This document shows positions 1 to 5,287 of a DNA stretch of 5,287 nucleotides, one piece after another. Under the pieces are notes generated by a model. That model made no database searches, was not told where the DNA came from, and saw only the letters and a list, made by a program, of their open reading frames with translations. Made by a program: the position numbers and the translations under genes. Position 1 is the stretch's first letter. Each line of letters starts with the position of its first letter. The DNA is from Nitrospirae bacterium RIFCSPLOW2_12_42_9 (GTDB lineage: Bacteria > Nitrospirota > 9FT-COMBO-42-15 > HDB-SIOI813), in NCBI GenBank assembly GCA_001805205.1, contig MHER01000143.1:1-5287 (forward strand). Direction: 5' to 3'.

Positions 1-2
1 AT

Positions 3-533
3 CTCTACCTTCGTGAAGATCTTATTAACTTAAAGGGTGATCCTTATAAATCAAAGAGGGCCATGTACAATTATTTTATTAAGAACTACTCCTTTAATTA
101 TGAACCATTTCATAAAAGTTTTACAGTTGAATGCGTAAAACTTTATGAAGCCTGGCAAAGAAAAAGGAGTAATAAGTTTATTGATCCCTTCTATCATGCC
201 CTGCTCGAGGACTCATACTCTGCGCACAGACGTGCCATAAAACACTTCTCTTCGCTAAAATTATCAGGAAGGGTCGTACGGATTAATGACAAGGTCGCAG
301 GATACATATTCGGATTTGGGAGAGGAAATGTCTCCTATGTTCTACTGGAGGTTACAAACCCCGATATTAAAGGACTTTCACAGTTTATATTCCGAGAGTT
401 CTGCAGAGAGATAGAGGGCTATACTTTTATAAACACCCTCGGCGATTCCGGGCTTGAAAACTTACGAAATGTTAAGCTTTCCTATAGACCCTTTAAACTA
501 ATCCCTTCCTATAGCGCATATGAAAATGCATAG
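3..533 (+). CDS. DUF2156 / phosphatidylglycerol lysyltransferase C-terminal domain protein (5' partial)
   Basis: The reading frame is open from the left edge, so the gene starts upstream; the first ATG (63) lies inside the domain and is not the start. The 176 visible residues carry hallmarks of the DUF2156 family, the GNAT-like fold at the C terminus of MprF-type lysyl-phosphatidylglycerol synthases. These are YLRED...LKGDPYKSKR at the beginning, a central GYIFGFGRGN strand/turn, and a terminal block INTLGDSGLENLR followed by KLSYRPFKLIPSY, matching the usual 'iN.e.D.GleglR..K.sy.P' ending. Family members without the MprF membrane half are usually about 290-300 residues, so roughly the C-terminal 60% is seen. 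No membrane segment is visible in this part. Known MprF enzymes transfer amino acids from aminoacyl-tRNA to lipid; the role of soluble stand-alone DUF2156 proteins is not settled, so no substrate is claimed. The gene ends normally at TAG, before a hairpin and a convergent gene. Confidence 0.82.
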   Translation, partial: LYLREDLINLKGDPYKSKRAMYNYFIKNYSFNYEPFHKSFTVECVKLYEAWQRKRSNKFIDPFYHALLEDSYSAHRRAIKHFSSLKLSGRVVRINDKVAGYIFGFGRGNVSYVLLEVTNPDIKGLSQFIFREFCREIEGYTFINTLGDSGLENLRNVKLSYRPFKLIPSYSAYENA

Positions 534-542
534 CGAGCGCAA

Positions 543-564
543 TCCCTGCAGCTTGCTGCAGGGA
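543..564. terminator. GC-rich hairpin between convergent genes (possible bidirectional terminator or REP-like repeat)
   Basis: CCCTGCAG (544-551), loop CTTG, then CTGCAGGG (556-563) is a perfect 8-bp stem, extended to 9 bp by T543:A564. It sits 10 bp after the DUF2156 stop and 24 bp beyond the stop of the facing gene, where a shared terminator would be expected. Neither side has a clean T tract (the + side reads GCTTCAATTAT), so intrinsic termination is uncertain. Stable short hairpins of this form are also often dispersed repeats. Confidence 0.5.
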
Positions 565-587
565 GCTTCAATTATAAGCATTAAACT

Positions 588-1385
588 TTAAACAACCTTT
601 TCGTAAACAATAATGCTTCCGAGATGACCCATATACATAAGTGGCACAAGGATAGAAACATTAAGAAGAATAAATGCCAATCTTTGAATACCTACGTTCT
701 CTAAGACCCCGGGGTAGATAAAGTACCATAGGGTGCATAATCCCCCGAGTACAAATATCACCATACCATATCTTATCTTCGCGTAAAATATCGGTATCAT
801 CGCACCCCTGTATCTCTTCTTCCATTCCAGGATACCTGTCAAATAGGAAAAAGGCACACTGAATGTTGCTATCAACATAATATAATAATACGTTTGATGG
901 AATGAAACTTTTCCAGAAAGTAGAAACAAAAACATGAAAAGTATTGCGACCGGATACAGGCCATTTGTAAAATGAATGCAAATTGAATGAGTATGAATAT
1001 CTATTACCCCAATCCTATTAGATATGTCCCTTAAGATGATTAATCTCTCCTTCAAAGAGCTTATTGGTTTGCTTAATTCTTCTTCATCCCACTCTTCATC
1101 CCAAATGAAACCTTCTCCAGGTAAAACCTTATCTCCAACAAACATCTTGTCCTGGAAATAGTATACTTCATTAACCTCTACAACATTCATTTTTGGCGGA
1201 TCAGATTTATCATTTATTACAACATCCTTAAGATCAGTCCTAAATGAATCCATAACAATCCCCACAGCATCAGAGTAATCATTTGCTTCTATAAATCTGG
1301 CTGCATAAAAACCATTTTTCTTAACTTTGCTGCCTTTCTTAATCAGAAAATTTTGCCCTCTGATACAAACATCAAACTTTTTCAT
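588..1385 (-). CDS. Soluble N-terminal region fused to a DUF2231-like four-helix membrane domain
   Basis: The protein has 265 residues. Residues 1-95 are soluble and not recognised, rich in short strands (GQNFLIKKG, KNGFYAARFIEAND, NEVYYFQDKMFVGDKVLPGEGFIWDE), and end in a very acidic linker (96-104). From about 127 the protein resembles the DUF2231 membrane family: a His-rich entry IHTHSICIHF (H131, H133, H138), helix 1 about 140-158, helix 2 about 165-184 ending in the family-like 'LTGILEWKKRYRG', helix 3 about 205-225, helix 4 about 232-252, then MGHLGSIIVYE (H254), like the usual 'G.LGG.lvye' end. The histidines could bind haem or metal, as suspected for several small four-helix membrane families, but this is inference. 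The ATG at 1383-1385 is supported by AAAGGGG seven bases upstream and by a promoter-like pair. It converges on the DUF2156 gene and appears monocistronic. The DUF2231 assignment is by pattern only; the function is unknown. Confidence 0.75.
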   Translation of the reverse strand: MKKFDVCIRGQNFLIKKGSKVKKNGFYAARFIEANDYSDAVGIVMDSFRTDLKDVVINDKSDPPKMNVVEVNEVYYFQDKMFVGDKVLPGEGFIWDEEWDEEELSKPISSLKERLIILRDISNRIGVIDIHTHSICIHFTNGLYPVAILFMFLFLLSGKVSFHQTYYYIMLIATFSVPFSYLTGILEWKKRYRGAMIPIFYAKIRYGMVIFVLGGLCTLWYFIYPGVLENVGIQRLAFILLNVSILVPLMYMGHLGSIIVYEKVV

Positions 1386-1405
1386 TTGGTACCCCTTTCA
1401 GAACT

Positions 1406-1435
1406 AATTTAGCAGAAGGATAGAAGGCAAGTCAA
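1406..1435 (-). promoter_or_regulatory. Candidate sigma-70 promoter of the DUF2231-like gene
   Basis: On the - strand TTGACT (1430-1435; 5 of 6 to consensus) and TAAATT (1406-1411; 4 of 6) are separated by 18 bp. Transcription would begin near 1399, immediately before the AAAGGGG ribosome binding site (1392-1398) and 13-14 bases before the ATG. The geometry is good but the -10 is weak. Confidence 0.4.
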
Positions 1436-1495
1436 AGAGTATTACAGACTGAAATTGAGGGCATTAATTAATCTTCTGCGATTGCCTCTTGTTTT

Positions 1496-1512
1496 TTGGC
1501 CTGGATTTTGCA
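1496..1512 (+). promoter_or_regulatory. Candidate sigma-54 (RpoN) -24/-12 promoter
   Basis: TTGGCCTGGATTTTGCA fits the RpoN consensus YTGGCACGRNNNTTGCW at 12 of 14 defined positions. The invariant GG (1498-1499) and GC (1510-1511) are at the required spacing of 12 from first G to G. A T-rich run precedes the -24 element. Transcription would start about 12 bases after the -12 GC, near 1522-1524, about 8-10 bases ahead of the lipoprotein ATG at 1532. This excludes the upstream TTG at 1496 as a start codon if the promoter is real. No enhancer-binding protein is encoded in the window. Confidence 0.5.
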
Positions 1513-1531
1513 AGAATTAATAAATAGTTGT

Positions 1532-2359
1532 ATGAAACTCTACACGATTTACAGTACAGTAACAATAGCGACTATTATATTAATGACCATAAGTTGTGGG
1601 AATGATAGTACATTAACCCAAACTAATACCTCTGATGCACCCACTAATCTTACAGCTACTGCTATTTCCAGGAACGAGATTAAACTCACATGGAAGGATA
1701 ATTCTTCTGATGAGGATGGTTTTAATATCGAAAGAAAAGAAGGTCCATGGGGAGTTTTTCAAATAATAGCACGAACTGAAGCAAACGTTACCACCTACGA
1801 TGACAAACGTTCAGGTCTAAGTCCTGATACTACGTACTACTATCGTGTCGCTTATTACAGGGGAAGCGAATTATCAGAATACTCAAAGGTAACCAGTGAG
1901 CCTACTTTAAAGAAAGCCATTCCACTTAGAATTATTCCAGAGGCGTATATTATTTTAAAATTCTTAGAGAACTTCTCAACCTACGGCATTACAGGAAAAA
2001 CTGTAGAAAATGGCTACAGTAAAGAACCCTGGCTGGAGAGTTCAGGGATATGGTATGAAGATTTCACTGTATCTGTCACTGAGGGAGAAGGGGGAGCTTC
2101 ATATTATACTATAGACGGGACCCTCGCACCGGATTCTTGCAACAACGAGAAATTTGTAATCAAAACCCTGCTCCCCCTTTACATACTACCCGCTTATCCC
2201 TGCCCGGTAGAAGGGGAGATTTTGGTGGTCCGTGGAGAAAGGGTAAGTACACTGCGGTTTAGCGAAAATCAGGTAGTGGAGATAGACACTGATGACGACA
2301 TGGTTATGGATGATACAGTGATCTGCCAGCCAGTAACAGACCCGGACTTTTGTTTATAG
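1532..2359 (+). CDS. Secreted lipoprotein with one fibronectin type III domain
   Basis: From ATG 1532 the protein has 275 residues. It starts with MKLYTIYS, a hydrophobic stretch (about 8-19) and a lipobox-like MTISC, giving Cys22 as the likely lipidated residue; Thr at -3 is not the usual Leu. A Ser/Thr-rich linker follows, then an FnIII domain (about 36-126) with typical bacterial landmarks: APTNLTA, LTWKDNSSDEDGFNIERK, the 'LSPDTTYYYRV' tyrosine corner and SEYSKVT. Residues 127-275 are not recognised. They contain four Cys (203, 224, 265, 274), suitable for disulfides outside the cytoplasm, and an acidic stretch DTDDDMVMDD near the end. An in-frame TTG at 1496 would lengthen the N terminus by 12 residues, but it spoils the signal peptide and overlaps a sigma-54-type promoter. 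No clear Shine-Dalgarno precedes 1532. FnIII domains usually mediate binding, so a surface or periplasmic adhesion, binding or scaffold role is plausible but unproven. Confidence 0.72.
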   Translation: MKLYTIYSTVTIATIILMTISCGNDSTLTQTNTSDAPTNLTATAISRNEIKLTWKDNSSDEDGFNIERKEGPWGVFQIIARTEANVTTYDDKRSGLSPDTTYYYRVAYYRGSELSEYSKVTSEPTLKKAIPLRIIPEAYIILKFLENFSTYGITGKTVENGYSKEPWLESSGIWYEDFTVSVTEGEGGASYYTIDGTLAPDSCNNEKFVIKTLLPLYILPAYPCPVEGEILVVRGERVSTLRFSENQVVEIDTDDDMVMDDTVICQPVTDPDFCL

Positions 2360-2378
2360 CACAATCAAAAAAGAATAG

Positions 2379-2416
2379 AATAATAAAACTCCTTGAAAAT
2401 AAAGATTTTTATTATT
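2379..2416. terminator. AT-only inverted repeat between convergent genes, weak terminator candidate
   Basis: AATAATAAAA (2379-2388) and TTTTATTATT (2407-2416) are perfect 10-bp complements with an 18-base loop. On the + strand the stem is followed by TTTT; on the - strand a T6 run (2367-2372) follows a few bases later. It lies between the lipoprotein stop and the facing XRE gene, and its right arm includes that gene's stop codon. The stem has no GC pair, so it would be weak as an intrinsic terminator. Confidence 0.3.
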
Positions 2417-2783
2417 TTTTAACCCTTCCCGCAGCCAGTTGAAGGAATAGGAGTATGCCTTTTTTATACTCAGTATTATCAATTTTTCGAAGATACTCTA
2501 CAAACTCTTTTTCCTCAGGAGAGATATAAGGGAGGCCCCTTTCCATTATCTTTATCTTTTTGTCGCCAGGTTCTTCAAAAAAGTATGTAATGGGGACATC
2601 CAGGGCATTTGATATGGCCTGCAATCTGTCAGTATTCACATGACTTTTTCCATATTCATATCTCTGTAACTGCTGATAGGTGACTCCGATTGCCTCTGCT
2701 AACCGTTCCTGCGATAAACTTAATTCTTCCCTTTTTTCTTTGATCCTTCTCCCGATAAACTTTCTGTCTTTTATCCTGTACAT
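2412..2783 (-). CDS. XRE-family helix-turn-helix transcriptional regulator
   Basis: This 123-residue cytoplasmic DNA-binding protein has an HTH_3 (Cro/C1-type) domain at about residues 10-66. It shows GRRIKEKREELSLSQ, the recognition unit SQERLAEAIGVTYQQLQRYE (24-43), then the family-typical YGKSHVNTDRLQAISNALDVP and YFFEE. The YQQLQRYE recognition helix is characteristic of a common bacterial subgroup of small XRE repressors. The C-terminal tail (about 87-118, SPEEKEFVEYLRKID...) looks helical and may serve dimerisation. The ATG at 2781-2783 has GAGG (2791-2794) at seven bases; the other upstream ATG is out of frame. It is divergent from a second XRE gene 131 bp away, so auto- or cross-regulation from the shared intergenic region is likely. 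No peptidase or sensor domain is present, so the inducing signal is unknown. Confidence 0.88.
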   Translation of the reverse strand: MYRIKDRKFIGRRIKEKREELSLSQERLAEAIGVTYQQLQRYEYGKSHVNTDRLQAISNALDVPITYFFEEPGDKKIKIMERGLPYISPEEKEFVEYLRKIDNTEYKKGILLFLQLAAGRVKK

Positions 2784-2818
2784 GTGGGCGCCTCATAAAA
2801 AGAAATTTTTATGGAGAG

Positions 2819-2834
2819 TGTAAAACATCTTACA
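2819..2834. promoter_or_regulatory. Palindrome TGTAA-N6-TTACA, possible operator
   Basis: A perfect 5-bp inverted repeat with a six-base spacer lies 36-51 bp upstream of the leftward XRE start codon, a size and position suited to a dimeric XRE-type repressor. The arms are short and AT-rich, so chance occurrence is possible. No convincing -35/-10 pair was found for the leftward gene. Confidence 0.3.
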
Positions 2835-2845
2835 GACGGGAGGCA

Positions 2846-2880
2846 CAAATATCTACAACGTGGGTTTTGTGTTATATTTG
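2846..2880. promoter_or_regulatory. Extended interrupted dyad overlapping the -35 of the rightward XRE promoter
   Basis: CAAATAT (2846-2852) pairs with ATATTTG (2874-2880), and nested inside ACAA (2855-2858) pairs with TTGT (2867-2870). The arms therefore match over 11 bases apart from a small 2-versus-3 base bulge. The right arm runs into the TTGACA -35 element (2878-2883). This is a reasonable operator candidate for one or both XRE proteins; it could also form a hairpin in a leftward transcript. Confidence 0.35.
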
Positions 2881-2909
2881 ACAATTACTAAATAACTGTT
2901 GTATATAAT
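2878..2909 (+). promoter_or_regulatory. Sigma-70-like promoter of the rightward XRE gene, with operator-like palindrome in the spacer
   Basis: A perfect -35 TTGACA (2878-2883) is followed by TATATA (2902-2907, 18-bp spacer) or TATAAT (2904-2909, 20-bp spacer). Either -10 puts the transcription start at about 2914-2917, on the GTG start codon itself. The spacer contains the imperfect 19-bp palindrome ACAATTACTAAATAACTGT (2881-2899; 7 of 9 base pairs symmetric), placed so that a bound repressor would block RNA polymerase. Confidence 0.5.
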
Positions 2910-2914
2910 TTTAC

Positions 2915-3244
2915 GTGCCGGATAAGGTTAAAATACTAAAGAAATTTGGCAGGCAGGTCCGCATCTTCCGAAAGCAGAAGATGATGTCCAGAGAAGATTT
3001 TGCTTTAAAGTGCAGACTTTCTGTTAAGGAGATTGAGGACCTGGAGGCAGGAAAGGTTGATCCGGGATTGAGTACTATATTAATCTTTGCACAGATTCTG
3101 AATATCAACCCTGAAGATTTAATACAAAACACCGGGAGGCATGATAATGAATATTACGCCTACAGGTTTTATATCTTGAATATCTTAAGAGGTTTATCTA
3201 AAAAAGACCTTAAAAAGGTTATAGCCCTTCTAAGCTCAATTTAA
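2915..3244 (+). CDS. Second XRE-family helix-turn-helix regulator, apparently leaderless GTG start
   Basis: This 109-residue protein has an HTH_3 domain at about residues 9-70: KKFGRQVRIFRKQKMMSRED, HTH core SREDFALKCRLSVKEIEDLE (25-44), AGKVDPGLSTILIFAQILNI and the closing NPEDLI. The C-terminal tail ends in a helix SKKDLKKVIALLSSI, like the tail of the neighbouring XRE protein, although the two are otherwise only distantly similar. GTG 2915 is chosen because the next starts (ATG at residues 23-24) would remove helix 1. No Shine-Dalgarno precedes it, and the -10 element ends 5-7 bases upstream, so translation from a leaderless message is suggested. It is divergent from the other XRE gene and convergent with phoU. 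It is probably a DNA-binding regulator of unknown targets; the intergenic dyads suggest local control. Confidence 0.8.
   Translation: MPDKVKILKKFGRQVRIFRKQKMMSREDFALKCRLSVKEIEDLEAGKVDPGLSTILIFAQILNINPEDLIQNTGRHDNEYYAYRFYILNILRGLSKKDLKKVIALLSSI
3200..3219 (-). terminator. Possible intrinsic terminator of the pst-phoU operon, inside the facing XRE gene
   Basis: On the - strand ACCTT-TTT-AAGGT (3207-3219) is followed by C and six T (3200-3205), about 43 bases after the phoU stop. The stem is only 5 bp with two GC pairs, so it is weak, but the T tract is good. It lies within the 3' end of the convergent XRE coding sequence; no better hairpin is visible in the 17-bp gap. Confidence 0.3.
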
Positions 3245-3261
3245 TAGTTTTTCGCATCCTT

Positions 3262-3927
3262 CTAATACTTTGACACGTTCATCTCTTCCATCTTTCCTGT
3301 CACCATGAATACTATCCTCTCTGCAATGTTGGTCACCCGGTCAGCGGTCCTCTCCAGATTGTGGGCTGCCCAGATAAGGTATGTTGCTCCCTGGATTGTA
3401 CTGGGGTTTTCTATCATTATGAGAACGAGTTCTCTGTATATCTGATCATACAGTGCATCCACCTCGTCGTCCTCGTTGCAAATCTGTCTTGCTACTTCTA
3501 TGTCTCTATCCACAAAGGCCTTCATGCATCTTTCAAGCATTGAAATTCCTTTTGCACTCATCCTCGGTATATCTATGAGTGGTTTTACAAGAGACTCATT
3601 CCCGATTGAGATATTTATCTTTGCTATCCCCTCTGCATGGTCTCCAATCCGTTCAAGGTCTGTTATGATGTTAAAGATTGCGGCTAATGTCCTGAGGTCT
3701 ATCGCCATCGGCTGCTGAGTTGCAATAAGGAGCAGGCATTTATCTTCTATATCAAATCGCATTTTATTTATCAGGATATCTTCCTCTATAAGCCTCTTGG
3801 ATGTCCCGATATCCCTGGCCTTCAGTGCATCAACAGAATCTTTAAGCGCCTTGCCGACCATGTCTGCCATTTTTAAAACATCATCCTGAACATCTTTAAG
3901 TGCCTTATGATATGCTTCACGGGTCAT
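3262..3927 (-). CDS. phoU: Phosphate signalling/transport regulator PhoU
   Basis: PhoU is a cytoplasmic all-helical protein that couples the Pst transporter to the PhoR-PhoB type sensor, restraining the Pho response and Pi uptake when phosphate is plentiful. The 221-residue product has the two tandem three-helix PhoU repeats: QQPMAIDLRTLAAIF (71-85), then the metal-binding motif DLERIGDHAEGIA with E92 and D96, and in the second repeat NLERTADRVTNIAER with E192 and D196. The acidic ExxxD pattern in both is the family's iron/metal cluster site. Length is normal for the family (about 220-240). The start is ATG 3925-3927, preceded at five bases by GGGAGG within AAGGGAGGT; an in-frame TTG at 3954 would add nine residues and overlap pstB, but has no comparable ribosome binding site. 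It follows pstB with a 19-bp gap, the standard pst operon order, and is the last gene of the operon. Confidence 0.95.
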   Translation of the reverse strand: MTREAYHKALKDVQDDVLKMADMVGKALKDSVDALKARDIGTSKRLIEEDILINKMRFDIEDKCLLLIATQQPMAIDLRTLAAIFNIITDLERIGDHAEGIAKINISIGNESLVKPLIDIPRMSAKGISMLERCMKAFVDRDIEVARQICNEDDEVDALYDQIYRELVLIMIENPSTIQGATYLIWAAHNLERTADRVTNIAERIVFMVTGKMEEMNVSKY

Positions 3928-3930
3928 GTG

Positions 3931-3940
3931 TACCTCCCTT
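3931..3940 (-). promoter_or_regulatory. Strong ribosome binding site deciding the phoU start
   Basis: On the - strand AAGGGAGGTA lies four bases before ATG 3927, a near-perfect match to the anti-Shine-Dalgarno. It favours this ATG over the upstream in-frame TTG and suggests that phoU is translated efficiently and independently of pstB. Confidence 0.75.
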
Positions 3941-3946
3941 TCTAAT

Positions 3947-4696
3947 TTAACCAAATCTGCCTGTGATATAATCCTCTGTCATTTTATTGGATGGAGCTGT
4001 AAATATCTTTCTTGTCACGTCGATTTCAATCAGCTCACCCAGCATAAAAAATCCTGTAAAGTCTGATACCCTTGCTGCCTGCTGCATATTGTGGGTAACT
4101 ATAACAACAGTATAGTCCTTTTTGAGAGCTGTTATCAAATCTTCTATCTTTGCGGTTGCAATAGGATCGAGTGCTGAACATGGCTCATCAAAGAGGATGA
4201 CCTCCGGTTCTGTTGCAATAGCCCTCGCTATACAGAGTCTCTGCTGCTGACCACCCGACAGGGCATTTGCAATCGATTGTAACCTGTCTTTTACCTCATC
4301 CCACAGGGCAGCCTTCTTCAGACTTTCTTCCACAACCTTATCGAGTATACCCTTTTTATTTATCCCCTGAATCCTGAGTCCGTAAGCCACATTCTCATAT
4401 ATGCTCTTTGGAAATGGATTGGGCTTCTGAAACACCATCCCTATACGTCTTCTAAGATCTGTAACATCAAGGCTCTTTGAGTAAATATTCATCCCGCTGT
4501 AGAGTATCTCGCCATCTACACGGAACAAAGGGACAAGGTCATTCATCCTGTTCAGACATCTGATAAATGTGCTCTTCCCGCATCCCGAATGTCCTATGAT
4601 AGCAGTAACTGCCTTTTTCTGGATTTCAAAGTTTACATTCATCAATGCCTGTTTTTCACCATAGAAGGCATTAACATCTTTGATCTTAAAACCCAT
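3947..4696 (-). CDS. pstB: Phosphate ABC transporter ATP-binding protein PstB
   Basis: PstB is the ATPase of the high-affinity phosphate importer PstSCAB, acting as a dimer on the cytoplasmic face of PstC/PstA. All ABC motifs are intact in 249 residues: Walker [10 protein letters not shown] (35-43), Q-loop at Q90 in [10 protein letters not shown], signature LSGGQQQR (146-153), Walker B VILFDEP (166-172), D-loop SALDP (174-178) and the switch His at H202 in VTHNMQQA. Features specific to PstB rather than other ABC ATPases are the CLNRMNDL stretch after Walker A, the [18 protein letters not shown] block, DEPCSALDP, and the [12 protein letters not shown] and EDYITGRFG ends. Start ATG 4694-4696 is preceded by GGTGAGG overlapping the pstA stop, with a ten-base spacer. 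The gap to pstA is 12 bp, indicating co-transcription. Length is usual for the family. A Pho box would be expected upstream of the operon, outside the window. Confidence 0.97.
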   Translation of the reverse strand: MGFKIKDVNAFYGEKQALMNVNFEIQKKAVTAIIGHSGCGKSTFIRCLNRMNDLVPLFRVDGEILYSGMNIYSKSLDVTDLRRRIGMVFQKPNPFPKSIYENVAYGLRIQGINKKGILDKVVEESLKKAALWDEVKDRLQSIANALSGGQQQRLCIARAIATEPEVILFDEPCSALDPIATAKIEDLITALKKDYTVVIVTHNMQQAARVSDFTGFFMLGELIEIDVTRKIFTAPSNKMTEDYITGRFG

Positions 4697-4708
4697 TATT
4701 TTTAAACC

Positions 4709-5287
4709 TCACCACCTTATCCTCTTTTGATACCTGTGCCTGATCCAGATTGCAAGGGCATTCATTGTGAAGGTAATTATCAGGAGCACAATAATACCCC
4801 CTGCAGCATCTTCAAAGAAACCCTTTTGCGGTCTTGAGACCCAGTTAAATATCTGGATTGGTAAAACTGTAAATGGATCAAAGAGTCCCTGTATGCTGAT
4901 AAAAGGGAACTCTGATAATACAGGGCTTGTTGGTAAAAAAGCTACATATGTTAGTGCACCAATCGTTATTAATGGGGCTGTCTCACCTACTGCCCTTGAC
5001 ATCGCAAGAATGATCCCTGTCATGATACCAGGGACTGCTGCCGGTAATACCTGACTGCTAATTGTCTGCCACTTCGTGGCACCGAGGGCATATGATGCCT
5101 CTCTCATTGATGAAGGTATGGCCCTTAGGGCCTCCCGTGTAGCCATGATCACAATAGGCATTACAAGTATTGCAAGGGTAGCAGCACCTGAAATCACACT
5201 CCTGTCCAGACCCATAGCCCGTACAAAAAGGCCGAGTCCAAGGAGACCATAGATTATAGACGGGACACCTGCAAGGTTTGCAATGTT
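4709..5287 (-). CDS. pstA: Phosphate ABC transporter permease PstA (5' partial)
   Basis: PstA is an inner-membrane permease subunit that forms the phosphate channel with PstC. The frame stays open to the right edge; the Met at 5215 is internal, since the 24 residues before it ([20 protein letters not shown], then FVRA) are typical PstA sequence. The 192 visible residues include the '[16 protein letters not shown]' helix, a helix around [20 protein letters not shown], the cytoplasmic EAA loop [20 protein letters not shown] (about 61-80) that contacts PstB, the family-typical [17 protein letters not shown] (about 95-111), and a last helix [20 protein letters not shown] before a basic tail. PstA proteins are commonly 280-300 residues, so about 90-110 N-terminal residues are outside. 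It is upstream of pstB by 12 bp in the canonical order; pstC and pstS probably lie beyond the window. Confidence 0.95.
   Translation of the reverse strand, partial: NIANLAGVPSIIYGLLGLGLFVRAMGLDRSVISGAATLAILVMPIVIMATREALRAIPSSMREASYALGATKWQTISSQVLPAAVPGIMTGIILAMSRAVGETAPLITIGALTYVAFLPTSPVLSEFPFISIQGLFDPFTVLPIQIFNWVSRPQKGFFEDAAGGIIVLLIITFTMNALAIWIRHRYQKRIRW

Noticed and set aside
661..981. 106-codon open frame on the - strand
   Set aside because: It lies wholly within the better-supported 265-residue membrane protein in another frame, with no family resemblance and no ribosome binding site.
1412..1479. Inverted repeat GCAGAAG (1412-1418) / CTTCTGC (1473-1479), considered as an enhancer or attachment site
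   Set aside because: Only 7 bp with a gap of 54 bp; this is expected by chance and nothing else supports it, though it is upstream of the sigma-54-like site.
1496..1531. TTG start adding 12 residues to the FnIII lipoprotein
   Set aside because: The extension gives a poor signal peptide, has no ribosome binding site and overlaps a sigma-54-like promoter.
2911..3132. 73-codon open frame on the - strand
   Set aside because: It is antisense to the second XRE gene, whose HTH motif is clear; its protein has no recognisable pattern.
1386..3261. A mobile element or prophage remnant carrying the XRE pair and lipoprotein
   Set aside because: No integrase, transposase, direct repeats, tRNA end or toxin gene is visible; two XRE genes alone are not enough.
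3361..3718. Two open frames of 60 and 80 codons on the + strand
   Set aside because: Both are antisense to phoU, which has intact family motifs; they are shadows.
3928..3954. TTG start adding nine residues to PhoU
   Set aside because: The downstream ATG has a near-perfect Shine-Dalgarno at ideal distance and gives a family-typical N terminus.
4767..5054. 95-codon open frame on the + strand
   Set aside because: It is antisense to pstA and has no domain signature; a shadow.

Overview
The window looks like an ordinary bacterial chromosome segment of moderate-to-low GC. The host is probably Gram-negative-like: there is a Cys-lipidated fibronectin-type lipoprotein, a good sigma-54-type promoter and a classical Pst phosphate operon. 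The protein style recalls uncultured Nitrospirota or deltaproteobacterial lineages, but that is a weak impression, not a demonstrated assignment. No tRNA, rRNA, CRISPR array, insertion sequence or integrase is visible.

Left part (1-1385): the 3' end of a DUF2156-family gene (phosphatidylglycerol lysyltransferase C-terminal, GNAT-like fold) runs in on the + strand. It ends just before a strong GC-rich hairpin. Convergent to it on the - strand is a 265-residue protein that joins an unrecognised soluble N-terminal region to a four-helix membrane domain resembling DUF2231.

Middle part (1386-3244): a divergent intergenic region carries a sigma-70-like promoter for the membrane protein and a near-consensus sigma-54 promoter for a secreted lipoprotein with one FnIII domain. 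Next come two small XRE-family HTH regulators transcribed away from each other. The 131 bp between them holds a TTGACA/TATA promoter, several dyad symmetries and an apparently leaderless GTG start.

Right part (3262-5287): the end of a pst operon on the - strand, in the order pstA (5' part outside the window), pstB, phoU. PstA with PstC forms the phosphate channel in the inner membrane, PstB is the ATPase driving it, and PhoU links transporter state to phosphate signalling. The genes are tightly packed with good ribosome binding sites, and phoU converges on the second XRE gene with a gap of only 17 bp.

Nothing here is clearly a new multi-gene system. The points most worth a second look are the sigma-54-controlled lipoprotein, the divergent XRE pair with its operator-like repeats, and the membrane fusion protein.
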